From positions 806,001 to 870,000 of the forward strand of contig JADLSH010000153.1 of the NCBI GenBank assembly GCA_016169945.1: a stretch of 64,000 nucleotides of DNA, written 5' to 3'. The position numbers were made by a program, and so were the translations under genes. This DNA comes from Trachythela sp. YZ-2020 (lineage: Eukaryota; Cnidaria; Anthozoa; Malacalcyonacea; Clavulariidae). Positions 42,951-54,118 of this stretch are shown here, in pieces. A model generated the notes under the pieces. It ran no database searches. It was not told where the DNA came from and saw only the letters and a program-made list of their open reading frames with translations. Each line of letters opens with the position of its first letter. Position 1 is the stretch's first letter.

Positions 42951-44974
42951 TAAAATACTTCTAATAGCATATACTTTATATTGGGGAAAAATTTGTTTAC
43001 CTCAAAATAGCAAAAGTAGGAATTTTGGGGATTTTACGTCGAATTCCGAGAGTTTCCGATAAGGTCCGCTACGTAAAAAAGTCTTTTTTTACGCAATTTT
43101 TAAGTTTCCAAAAGTTTTTATTCCTTTGCTTGCACCCTTAGTCAATCAATCTATTAAAATTTTCGATTGAAAAATCGCTCGGAAATTCAATAGCCGAATA
43201 TACTCGCTCTAGGTCTCATTTCTAATAACCGCGCGAATTCTAACGCATGCTCAGAAAAAATTCCCACCTTTTGGGATGACGAGGAAAGATTTCCCAGGTT
43301 TACCGCTATTTATTCACTGCGGACTCGACTGTTTCTCGACTCCCTGAATGATTTCCTTTACGAAAATGTAGAAAATCCCGGTGTCCTTGTGGTTAAATCT
43401 GACCGTGGAATGTAGCTCACTCAAACATCAAAAGGCTTTGAAATAAAAGATAAATGTTGTTTCAACGAAAAGATGCCAAGCTGAAGATATCGTCAGCCTG
43501 CTAGCATAATTGCCTAACTCATTTTCTGACATTTTGAGAAAAACAAGAAAAACTAATTTTCTGTCAAACGGAATGTTCTTTTTTTCTTGATTTTTTAAAC
43601 AAGAAGATATGACTACAATTACTCCCACAAAGATTACATAACGGCTATATATGACTTAGGCAAATCTTGCAATGAACAGCCTGTGAGTTAGGCAATTTAA
43701 CGTTTGAGTTAGATATCATATTTCTTATATACAAATTGTTGCACATGCATTTCATTATATTTATATGCAAATATATACAATCTTGGCCAAATTCTCGGAG
43801 AATTCTTGTCTTCATTCTTTTTCTTTTTGATAACAAAATAAGTATCGATTTGTTATTGTATCTAAATTTTTTATTCTCCAATCTCAGTCGCTTACAATAA
43901 CATTATTCGTGGATAAATAGGGCAAAAATTGAAAACTAATCCACGTTGGGAATAGAGTTGGAAAGCTGAATGCCTAAGTTTAAAATGAATATAGACACAA
44001 ATCTTTTACACGAATATTATTTTTTATATTTGCATTAGAATCGGGAACTCCGTTTTAATACATCTTATATATCAATCTTGAAGCTCGATATCTCGCCCAC
44101 CAACGCCAATTCAATGTTGTTTCCCGCATCATGTCTACTGTACCTTTGTAACTGTGTGGTTGCCCCAGTTTCTCAGTTATTAAAATTTGAGCAGAAACAA
44201 CATTGAATGGCGGGAAAGCACCAGGCAGGAAAATATACTTAGCAAAATATTATTAAAATGATTTTAACAATTGAAAATCCTCTTCTAAACTTTCATTTAT
44301 CCTGTCTTAAGGATTTTATTTCTCTGTATTTTGTGATGTATTTTGTTGTCACTCTTGAATGTCCGCCATGACAGTCCGCCATATATTCGAGATCAGTGGG
44401 AGGTCCACCCATGAAACGTAGCCACGCGCCCACGATACTTGAAGAATCTTAGACTTCCCATAGCTTTCCTTTTCCCTGGGTGTAGTTGACGCGTCGTTGG
44501 CACGGAGATTAAACAGTGATTAAGCCTGGTTGCCGTGAACGAATAAACTTCCTAGCAAAAACTTCCGCCACTGCACCTTCAGGTTCGCATTGTCGCCCAC
44601 GTATCTTCTACATGTTTACTTCTTCAAGGTATACGTTTACCCGTCCATTCGTCATTGTTAATACCGCACAGGTGTATCTAAAACATAAATTCCTCTTCTA
44701 TTTTGTGCTTAGGAAGAAGAAATGCTGGAAAACAAACCTTTACACTTTTTATGAATAGATGCATATTTCATTCTGTAGTTTGTGTTGTGTTGTATTAAAT
44801 ATTGAACTTTGCATAAATTTGTTGTTTTTTATCATTTGAGATAACCAGTCTTTCAATAATATGTGTATATCCGCATTCATTATATAAAATATATTTGTAT
44901 GTCTATGGGCATGAGTAAACAATCATGCGATGATGAAAAGAACTAAGCCGATGTAGGTGAGACCTTTATATAAT
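42951..44974. other. Region without a recognised gene
   Basis: 2 kb of AT-rich sequence. Minus-strand frames at 43428-43881 and a plus-strand frame at 44516-44758 show no family resemblance. TGTCCGCCATGACAGTCCGCC at 44361-44381 is a small direct repeat. Nothing else seen. Confidence 0.4.
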
Positions 44975-46204
44975 ATATTTTTTTTATTTACCACCTTTGG
45001 CAGAAGAATTACAGTGGTATTACAATTAAAGTATTTAAAAAAATTTTTACAACAATTTTTAAGATATGTAAAAGCTTCATCGATAATAATGTACATTTTA
45101 CTAGAATAGAGGAGAGCTATTATCTATGTATAGTGTTTAAGATATGTAAAAACTACATCGACAATAATGTACATTTTACTAGAATAAAAGGAGCTATTCC
45201 TATGTATACAAATAGTTTTGTTTAGTTAGCCATGTTCATTAAAATATTTCAACCAGGCAGCTCTAGGTATGAAAGATTGTTTATGTCTATCTGTGGATGA
45301 TATTGGTGCCAGTAGTGGGTTATAACCTGTCCTTAAGTTATGTTCATGCGCGTTAGTTCTGCGAATCAGTCTTTTACATGGGTGATTTTCTGAATTTAGT
45401 ATGTTATTGTATTCGTTACTTGTTAAATAGTTTCTTCTTGACGCAAGCGATTCAATTTTGTTTCTTGATAAGCCAATGATGTCTAAACAGCGATTTTGTA
45501 CCCTTTCAATATCCTCCTTTAGGTAATATGGTAAGCCAGCCCAGATTGGTGCCGCATATTCCAGTATGGTCTTATCTTTGTGCAGTAGGTTGTTAGCCCT
45601 ATATTGCTTGGGAGATTTGCTTTCCTGCAGACTCTCACGAAGTAGATTTTTACTTGCCTTCTTAACGATATCTTGTACATGTGACTTCCATTTAAGGTCG
45701 TTTTGCATGGTAACCCCAAGGAGTTTAAATTTTGTGACTCTTTCAATCGTTTCGTTGCCTATACTGATACTTGGGGGGGCTGGGCTTGATCTCGTAAATC
45801 CTATCCACATATCTTTAGTCTTACCGGTATTTAACTCCATTTTGTTTTGGGTAGCCCAGTCTTCCAAAAGATGCACTACTTCTTGCATTTTACTGTTTGA
45901 TCCAGTAGAGACAAGTTCATATTGGCTACAATCATCGGCGTACTTACATATGGTTGTTGGAAGTTCGTTTGGAATACAATCTTCCATGTCATTGATATAA
46001 ATGTTAAATAGCGTAGGGGAGATAACAGCCCCTTGGGGGACACCAGCCGGTATTGTTTCCACTCTGGAGAGGGCATTTAAGAATTTAACTTGCTGTGTCC
46101 GATTGGTCAGAAAACTCTGACACCATAACCAAAATGACTTATTAACCCCCATACTTCCCAACTTCGTTAGCAGGATCTCATGATCGACGAGGTCGAACGA
46201 CGAC
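44975..46204 (-). mobile_element. 5'-truncated LINE, second type
   Basis: On the minus strand the frame from 46202 to 45226 is open for about 325 codons: SSFDLVDHEILLTKLGSMGV, GVPQGAVISPTLFNIYINDM, ICKYADDCSQYE (catalytic YADD), TKFKLLGVTMQNDLKWKSHV and ERVQNRCLDIIG. The motif A aspartate (FD.VDH) is present, but everything upstream is lost. The tail is GGTGGTAAATAAAAAAA (minus strand, about 44996-44975). The protein differs from the other LINEs here (CKYADDCS rather than FADDT/YADDT). The frame is unbroken, so this is a relatively young copy. Confidence 0.85.
45058..45210. repeat. Dimeric 76-bp repeat in the LINE 3' UTR
   Basis: AAGATATGTAAAA[GC]...CATCGAYAATAATG..TACATTTTACTAGAATA occurs twice (about 45060 and 45136) with a few differences. 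Confidence 0.7.
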
Positions 46205-46228
46205 CTTTATGTTGTATATCGTCATTTA

Positions 46229-46617
46229 AGCCTGGTTTTCACTACAACGGAAGCATAAGAGATCAAACGTTCCGACATTAACGTAAGGATATCAAAACCT
46301 TCCGTTCTGTTGCGCTTACGCTTATGTCAGAGTAAACAAGGCTAAGGCTCGTCTTCCACTAGGCGAATTTGTTCGCGCGAAGCGATTTTTCCTTTGTCGG
46401 CATCGCTTACACGTCAGCAAAAGCGATACCGACAAAGGAAAAGTTCGCTTCGCGCGAACAAATTCGTCTAGTGGAAAACGGGCTTTACGTCGCAGTGAGA
46501 ATAACGCAAGTATAAGCACATCAAAGCATTCCGCTCTTACGCTTATGCTTACGTTTGCTGCTTACGTTTGCTGCTTACGTTTGCTGCTTACGCTTATGTC
46601 ACATTGAAAACCAGGCT
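46229..46617. mobile_element. TTA-flanked MITE interrupted by another MITE
   Basis: Ends AGCCTGGTTTTCA / TGAAAACCAGGCT, with TTA at 46226-46228 and 46618-46620. The inside has GCTTACGTTTGCT repeated three times (46551-46590) and CTTACGCTTATG blocks in both halves. The element at 46345-46484 is inserted in it. PIF/Harbinger-type by target site. Confidence 0.85.
46345..46484. mobile_element. Palindromic MITE nested in the TTA-flanked MITE
   Basis: Same family as 27848-28026 (CTTCCACTAGGCGAATTTG .. CAAATTCGTCTAGTGGAAAA) but with a different centre. Right flank TTA (46485-46487); left flank CTA, one mismatch. Confidence 0.8.
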
Positions 46618-46620
46618 TTA

Positions 46621-46851
46621 AGGCCCAGACACACCGGACGCGATTTGGCAACGCGACGCGACTTTTCAGTTTTTAAGAGTAAATAAAACCGTCTATGGAA
46701 GGAAATTTTAAAAGATATGCGGACCAAATGACTCAAACTGTTATAGCGCTCTTGAATATTTGAAAAACATAAAACAGGATCAAAGTTATAGGTCAGTCAA
46801 AATCGAAAAATCGCGCCGCGTTGTATAATCGCGTTCGGTGTGTCTGGGCCT
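46621..46851. mobile_element. TTA-flanked MITE directly abutting its neighbour
   Basis: 231 bases with ends AGGCCCAGACACACCGGACG / CGTTCGGTGTGTCTGGGCCT. TTA at 46618-46620 and 46852-46854. The left TTA is the same three bases that form the right TSD of the element at 46229-46617. Non-coding. Confidence 0.9.
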
Positions 46852-46854
46852 TTA

Positions 46855-48669
46855 GAATTAAAGTAGCGTTTCTGTACGTCGCGCCAGGAAATTCCCAATT
46901 TTATTACATCAAAATATCTACCAAAGGCTGATTTACATAATTCAGAGGGTGTAACATTGAGAGTTTTTCAAAAAACTGAATATTGACTTGCTGAAACTAA
47001 ACATTAGGGACAATTAAGTACTGAGCCAAGCAATTTGTTTACATTTTAGCTCTCGGCCAAATATGATGCGCGAAATTTTAAAATAGAAACAAAAGGGTGG
47101 GGAAATAACACAGTTTTCTATAAGGCTTCCATGCCATTCAATACCGTATTTACTCTTTTTAGTCCGAAACCGATATATTCCAATAAAACATGCATAAAAC
47201 TTGAATTTCCTCATGGCAATTATTTTTTTCGACTACCTAGGTTTGTAGTTTGTAGGAAGGAATTAAGCCAACACAATAGGATATACAATTCCTAAAAATA
47301 ATTCTGCTCAAAACTGAACAGAAACATTTTGAGCGGAAAACTATAAATATGAAAAAATTACTTCTGAACAAAATAAAACTAAACAAAATACGAATTCTAT
47401 AAAACTTATTTTGGTTATTCAACATGTAGTCTGTGTTAAATGGAGGTACCAAATTAGGCACCTTAATTCTCTTTTCTTCATGAGTCTTGACAGTAAATAC
47501 TGATTCGTCGCGTAAGTTTAGTAGTCAGCTGCTTTTTGTTAGACCAAAGATTTGGAAAGAATTCTTAAAGAATAATGACTAATGCCGTAAAAATGCTCCT
47601 AAATCTTCTCTCAAAGTGCATGAAATGGCATTTCAGAGACTGTAGATTTCAAAATTTACTGAGGAGGGGGCATACGCCCATTGCGCCTTCAGCTCTTGAT
47701 ACTAGTGCCACTGCGCCCTCTAATATCTTTAGACCCCAATCTAAAAAATGCTCCGCGGTATCTGAAAGGCAGGGGGGCCACCGGGCTTTTATCAGGTGAG
47801 CCCGACTGGCCAGTCCGCCTCTAGAAAAGGTAATTTAGTAGAGAAAGAGGAAAACTTTGAAGGAGAAAGAGGAAGTATTGTTCGTCGAGATCTGACCTAC
47901 AACTTTCGCTCATGATACAGCTTCTAGTGGCTTTTTCGATTAAACATAACCCAGGACATTATAGAGCATCCTATAGCTGTTACCTCCGTAAGCTATTTCT
48001 TGCAAATTAATGAACAGGTCGAGACAATCAATTCTGCTGAAATCAATACGAACAACACAAATACATGAACGTTGTGTTCAGGACGTCTTTTGAGCGTTTT
48101 TGAAATTAAAACTTTCGTTTTCGCCCGTCCACACGAATCGAAATCCCGTCCGTTCTAAAAATCTACATTTCCAAAGCCGTTTTCGAACAGCTTTGCGGTT
48201 TTCATGGATGAAGATATCCGCTTCCATTGTATTAGTCTGGACGATCGGCGAAAACGCAGCCATACATAAGTCGTAAGTAAAAGTCTTCAAACGAAAACTG
48301 ATTAGTCTGGACGGGCCTGTTAATAAAGACAATCGTACTTCGAAATTAATTTCAATGGAAATATATCAAACTAAATACACATGTATAAAGAACTGTCTAA
48401 GTATTAAGTAAACTAATGATGCAACCTTCAACTACACAACGCTTCACAACGCCGGCAAACATTCCTGCTTCCCATTCTTACAACAGTAAAATTCTATGCC
48501 AACGCGGAAAACATTCAATGAAACAACATTAAAACCTCTCATTATTCAACCTCGTTCCCAGAGTATATGCCCGTTCGTTAGGTAGTGGGCATGACTCTGG
48601 AGAAATGGAATGAGATTGCGAATTTCATTGGTTAACACAAAATTCGGGATTTGTGCGAGATTTTTGCGT
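46855..48669. other. AT-rich spacer with transposon relics
   Basis: No gene. 47610-47830 resembles the hAT body at 30713-30790 (AAATGGCATTTCAGAGACTG, GGATTTCAAAATTT-like) and ends in CCAGTCCGCCTCTAG. 48088-48325 has TTCGCCCGTCCACACGAA and TCTGGACGGGCCTGTTAA wording typical of a short inverted-end element, without a clean left end or TSD. Confidence 0.5.
48545..48612 (+). repeat. Dispersed repeat (CTCGTTCCCAGAGTATATGCCCG)
   Basis: A block with CTCGTTCCCAGAGTAT..CCG and AGTGGGCATGACTCTGG. The same block is present in inverse at 60200-60265. CTCGTTCCCAG-type repeats are, in my experience, very common in anthozoan genomes. Confidence 0.6.
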
Positions 48670-48677
48670 GCGTATTC

Positions 48678-49199
48678 TAGTGGTGGGCGATACTGGGAAT
48701 TTTGACTTCGATACGATACCGGTTACTTTTGCCTCGATACCACTGTTTCGATACGATATTCGATACCGATACTCAAAATTGTATATGAATGTATACCGAA
48801 ATTTCAATATAGTAAATTCAACTCAAATGATATTTTTCAACTCAAGTATATACATAAATGGTAAGCTTCTGTTCAAAAATGTCAAGTTGAAAGTATTAAA
48901 TGTTTTGGTTTAAAAAGAGAAACATATTTACATTCTTTGGTTTCAAGCAACTTCGCTTATGTGAAAATAAATAATAAAAAAATAATATCCCCATTAACCC
49001 TCCCCCTACCAATTGCTCCTCATGAGTCCCCCTGTTAATCGCAGTCCGGTTATGCAAGAGTTCAGTGACTAAAACTCAAAATTTCGTAACACGTGACAAG
49101 TATCGAAATTGTCGATACTTGAAAATAGTTATCGATACCGATACGATACTTGCAAATATCGAAGTTATCGATATTTTTTCGATATATCGCCCACCACTA
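48678..49199. mobile_element. hAT MITE with TAGTGGTGGGCG ends, TSD GCGTATTC
   Basis: 522 bases. Ends TAGTGGTGGGCGATA / TATCGCCCACCACTA, with a perfect 8-bp TSD (48670-48677, 49200-49207). The inside is dense in GATAC, TATCG and CGATA motifs near both ends. Same family as 53229 and 53636, with a different centre. Confidence 0.9.
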
Positions 49200-49207
49200 G
49201 CGTATTC

Positions 49208-50722
49208 ACAAAGATTCGAAGATCAATGTTTTTAATTTTGATCTCTTTCAAATCTGAAATCTTCGAAGATTATTTCTATATTTTAGCATAATATCAGAAA
49301 ATTTACTTGTTTGAAGAAACCTTATGACCCATGGATCGGTTATAAGAACACAATAAGATATGGAGTGGCCATATAGATTGTGTAGAGTGTGAATTATTCC
49401 ATTGTTGAAAGTAACAATTTATAAATAAGTATCATAACAAACTTTATATATTGAAATATATGTACATATGTTGACATCATTGCTTTTAACAGTTCTTCTG
49501 TACCAACAAGTGCAGTGTTTATGGACGACAGTGTTTATGGAGACATTTTCAGTGTTTCTATCATAAACTTTATACAAATTGCATTATAAAATATAAACAG
49601 TTGAGACTTTTATATGAGACTTGAGTGTAGACTTGTATAGATGAAACTATATTCTCTCAGTCATCTATATTGCCTATAAATGTTGATGATATCTGTGTTA
49701 TGCTCCCCCCCCCCCCACACACACCCCACACACACAACTCTCTAAGCAACCTCTCTAGTAAGTTCAACCCTTGCACTTTACCACAAACCAGACACATGTA
49801 TTCATTCATTAGATTAGATTTATTATGGAAATTCATGTCAAGTTTTATGTTACAACATGGCTGAGACACTAAGCCCCACATTCTATTGAGCTCCTTCCAA
49901 TAAATCCCCCATTCCTTTTAAACATGCCAGAAATGAATAAGTTCTTGAAGTTTAACAGGGAATTTATGATAAGGAATGCTTTATTGGAAAAAAAACTATG
50001 AACCCCTCCCTGATGTGTTAAAGTTATTGATGCCAGAACATGCAGAGTGTCTGATGATGTCATAGATGATAATTATTATCATTTCTATAGTCAACATAAA
50101 TTGTGAATGATCTTAAGACACAAGGTCACAACCTGCAGGCATCATGCATAATGTGTCCACAACAATTACTAATTTAACTTCTATACCCAGTGGCAAACAC
50201 TTCACAAAATTCAGTGGGGCTGGATGAGTTTAGGCCACCAGTCTATTATTGCTCTTTTGTTATATTGCAAATCATAGCTAGTCCTTAAAATGTTTTGGCT
50301 CAAATCAAGGGAGCACAGCAGACTGAAAATCCTCTATTTTTCAGGAATTTCTCAAAATTTGAACTAATAAATTTGTTCAATAAACAGCAATAAAAGGATT
50401 TGATATTATAAGTTAGGCTAAATTAAGTATAATGCTCGCTGGTAACGAGTTTCGCGAGCTCTATCTTTTGTCGGAAATTGACGAGGTATATCCCGAGCGG
50501 GAAAAATTACGAAAAGGAAAATCTGCCGCGCCTCGTATAATAGCTCGGATGTCGTTCGGCCTTAATTGATTAGGCAAATTCCGAAGACAAATTGCGCCCG
50601 CTAAACTCATTACCAGTGGGAATTATGGATATACTCTTTTATACTTCATCTACTTTTCATTTTTGTTAATTTTCTAAACGTGGGCACGTAGCGCTTGCTG
50701 AAGACAATAAACAAGCATTTAA
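49208..50722. other. Region without a recognised gene
   Basis: AT-rich. Contains a C/CA simple repeat at 49706-49736 (CCCCCCCCCCC then ACACACACCCC). CG-richer wording around 50430-50620 without a coding frame. No element ends recognised. Confidence 0.4.
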
Positions 50723-50990
50723 GTGAACAAATTTATTGAACGAAAAACTCCTCCCTGGTTTGACAGTGAAATCCACCACCTGTTGAACAAAAAAGAAACT
50801 GCCAGAAGAAAATCCAAAAAGAGCTGCAGTAAGTCGCTGATATCACGAAAGCGAAAAGAGTTCTTTCAGTCTTTGCCTAGTCTTATGAAAACAAACACAA
50901 AAAGATTCTGATGCGGCTTTCTATAGATTTGATAAGAGAAAATTCAAAATACGCATTTTGTATTAGATCCTGTTAAGAATTTCTACGGGC
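50723..50990 (+). pseudogene. LINE fragment between endonuclease and reverse transcriptase
   Basis: The frame reads KTPPWFDSEIHHLLNKKETA and ARRKSKKS, the linker seen as PPWIDGEIRHLLRKKY in the LINE at 40761. About 190 bases are recognisable, with a stop at 50911. Confidence 0.7.
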
Positions 50991-51263
50991 CCACGTCTAA
51001 ACATTAAGCAAATTAGGCCACTATCAACTCCTGAAAATCTGGCGACAATCCGAGTAGCGTAGATATGTTCCCGAGAGCTTATGTTTATAATTCTTACCTT
51101 GTATATAAACGCCTAACAAATTGCCATGATTTGCCGAAGTGAGGTTTTCCTAGACGTAAATTTGGCCACATATGTTCGACTTTTCGCACGGGCCCACGTC
51201 TAGGCGAATTCGAGGTAGACAATACTTTGTTTTTAGCAGCATTTAAAGGCGTTACAGCATCCT

Positions 51264-53155
51264 TTATTATTTTATTATTATTATTTACAAATATTTTACA
51301 ACGGTAGCCCTTCAGAACACCTATGATCTGTTTTTCAAGAGGCCGTTTGAAACTGTTATTACATAATATTATTAGAAAACAAGAATGAAACCTAGTCAAA
51401 TGCACACATAAGTATAAAATTATCACACTATTAAAAATATTTAAAAAGGAAAATTATTACATGCAGATAGAACATATGTAGCTAGATCTATTTAATATTA
51501 CTGTTTTCTCTGAGAGACGTCTTGAATTGACCTGTCGACATTTCATTTGTCTTAACCTTATTTGGCAAGTCATTCCAGCATTTTGCTCCTGTGTAACTAA
51601 AGCTTTTTTTCAGGAAATTTGTTCTAGGTTTATTTAGCTGAAAATTAAGCCCGTTACTTCTAAGTTGATACTTTTCATTATTAGATAAACTGAACATATT
51701 AGCCATATTTTCCGGCACTTCCTTATTTTTAACATTAAACATAAGTGTAGCTTTCTGAATATCTCTCCTTTCCTTAAGTGTTTGCCAACCAAGTTCTCTC
51801 AACAGGTCTCTTGATCGGATCTCGTATGATTTACCCGTAATTATTCTTGCCGCTCTGTTTTGCATTTTCTGCATATTATCAAGCAAATAGCTACTACAAT
51901 TATCCCAGACCATGCTACAATAATCAAAGTAAGGAAGAACCAATGACTTAAATACTGTGATCAAAATTTCTTTTGGCACAACCTGCTTAAGTCGCCTTAG
52001 CATACCTAATCCTTTAGAAACTTTTTTATTACATTACCAACATGCTCATTCCATAAAGCTGGTCATCAACAACGATCCCCAAGGTTTTGCATTGTTTATA
52101 CGTTTGATGTTTGTATCTGCTAGTTTTATTAAGGGATCCCGATCGATGCTATTTAGTTTACTTCTTGAGCCTATTATCATGTATTCTGTTTTATCTTTGT
52201 TTAGGGTCAATTTGTTGCTAATTAGCCATTGATGTACACATTCCAAATTTTTATTCAGATTTTCCTCTAATTCGTCAATCGATCTGGCTGTGGCAGTTAA
52301 ATTAGTATCATCAGCAAACATGCTTGCCGAAGCACCATCCATGCATTTTGGCAAATCATCAATATAAACTAAAAATAATAGGGGCCCCAAATTCGACCCC
52401 TGTGGTACTCCACATGTTATAGCACATTGCCTCGACATTGCCTGATTACTTTTACATATTTGTTTTCTGTTACTCAAATACGATCTAAACCAATCCAATG
52501 TTAATCCGTGAATTCCATAAATTGATAATTTTTAATCAAAATATCATGATCTACACAATCAAATGCTTTCTTCAAATCCAAAAATATAACTCCATTCAAT
52601 AGCCCTTTATCCATGTTTATATACCAACTATTTGTAACTCCTAATAGGGATGTTTGTGTTGACTGTTTTTTCCTAAAACCTGCTTGCTGTTTTGTTAGAA
52701 TGTTGTTGTTTTCTAGATATGCAGAAAGTTGTTGAAATATTAATTTTTCGAAAACTTTTGTGATTACTGACAAAATGGATATTGGCCGGTAATTATTGCA
52801 GTCATTTCTATTTCCTGTTTTATAAATTGGTGAGACTATTGCAATTTTCAAATCATCTGGAAAAATACCAGTACTGATTGATTTGTTAAAGATTTGAGTC
52901 AGAGAAGCAACGATTTCTTCCGCTGCATCTTTTATTAACTTAGGAGGAATCCTATCGTGTCCAGTGGATTTCGATGCTTTAATACTCTTAAGTATTTTCA
53001 TCATATCATGTTCATTTACTGTCTCTAATTGAAATTCAGTGTCTTGAACAGATACGTAGCTATCAGCTGGTTTTGATAAATTAGAAATACTTTTAGCTAA
53101 AAAAAAGTATCTCAACCTCGCAGTATTTTCCAGGTTTTTTATTGCTCTCACCTAT
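51264..53155 (-). mobile_element. CR1/Jockey-group LINE, 5'-truncated, two-frame reverse transcriptase
   Basis: On the minus strand 53151-52501 is open: KSTGHDRIPPKLIKDAAEE, NYRPISILSVITKVFEKL and FLDLKKAFDCVDHDILIK (motif A). A frameshift near 52500 leads to 52498-52046: CGVPQGSNLGPLLFLVYIDD, then FADDTNLTA (motif C). A second shift near 52045 leads to 52003-51488: LPYFDYCSMVWDNCSSY and KMQNRAARIITG. The 3' tail is (TAATAA)n at 51264-51287. Same family as 26843-27790. Inactive through two frameshifts. Confidence 0.9.
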
Positions 53156-53228
53156 AAAATCAGCCGTACTCAAATTGTTCAATTCCTTATAGAAACGAAC
53201 CGCCATCTTGACTTTTTCAGATGAAATC

Positions 53229-53627
53229 TAGTGGTGGGCGATACCACTACTAAAGTATCGATACTTTCGATATTCACAATTCAAAAGATGGTATCGATAC
53301 TTTTTAAAAATATCGATGTTTTCGATACTTGTCATGTGACCGGATTATGTTTAATATTTAATGTTACATGAAGTTCTTCGTTTAGTTCTTTGCCAAACGA
53401 GCATGCAGTAACAGCTTTTCACAGCGGTTCTTTTTCCAGGTTTTTCTTTTTCATGCTGGAAAATGGCAGAAATGTTAAATTAAATATAAAGACTATTAAT
53501 CGTTGTGGTACGAACATATTTAACTAGTGTATGAAGTACTTTGTCTACTGACCAGTATCGGTATCGAAAAAAGTATCGAAACAGTGGTAAAATCGATATT
53601 CGATATTCGCAGTATCGCCCACCACTA
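53229..53627. mobile_element. hAT MITE, first half of a dimer
   Basis: 399 bases with TAGTGGTGGGCGATAC / GTATCGCCCACCACTA ends. Preceded by ATGAAATC (53221-53228). Followed not by a copy of that TSD but by 8 other bases (TCAAATAA) and then a second element of the same family. Confidence 0.9.
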
Positions 53628-53635
53628 TCAAATAA

Positions 53636-54057
53636 TAGTGGTGGGCGATACCACTACTAAAGTATCGATACTTTCGATATTCACATTTCAAAAGATGGTA
53701 TCGATACTTTTTTTAAATATCGATGTTTTCGATACTTGTCATGTGACCGGATTATGTTTAATATTTAATGTTACATGAAGTTTTTCGTTTAGTTCTTTGC
53801 CAAACGAGCATGCAGTAACAGCTTTTCACAGCGGCGTTGGGTCGTTAAGAATGTTTAAGCTGTTGCTAATGTTGTTTAATGTTAAATTAAATATAAAGAC
53901 TATTAATCGTTGTGGTACGAACATATTTAACTAGTGTATGAAGTACTTTGTCTACTGACCAGTATCGGTATCGAAAAAAAGTATCGAAACAGTGGTATCG
54001 ATAAAAAAGTACTCGGTATCGTATCGAAATCGATATTCGCAGTATCGCCCACCACTA
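53636..54057. mobile_element. hAT MITE, second half of a dimer
   Basis: 422 bases, near-identical to the first element over the first 190 bases and the last 130, differing by a short internal replacement (near 53834-53880) and an extra GATAAAAAAGTACTCGG-type segment. Followed by ATGAAATC (54058-54065), which matches the TSD to the left of the first element. Confidence 0.9.
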
Positions 54058-54118
54058 ATGAAATCTGAAATTACGAGCCCGCAAGTCAAGCCGCTGGCTG
54101 ACCTCGATTTCTAGTCAT

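Noticed and set aside
44361..44381. TGTCCGCCATGACAGTCCGCC direct repeat as a regulatory element
   Set aside because: Too short and without gene context.
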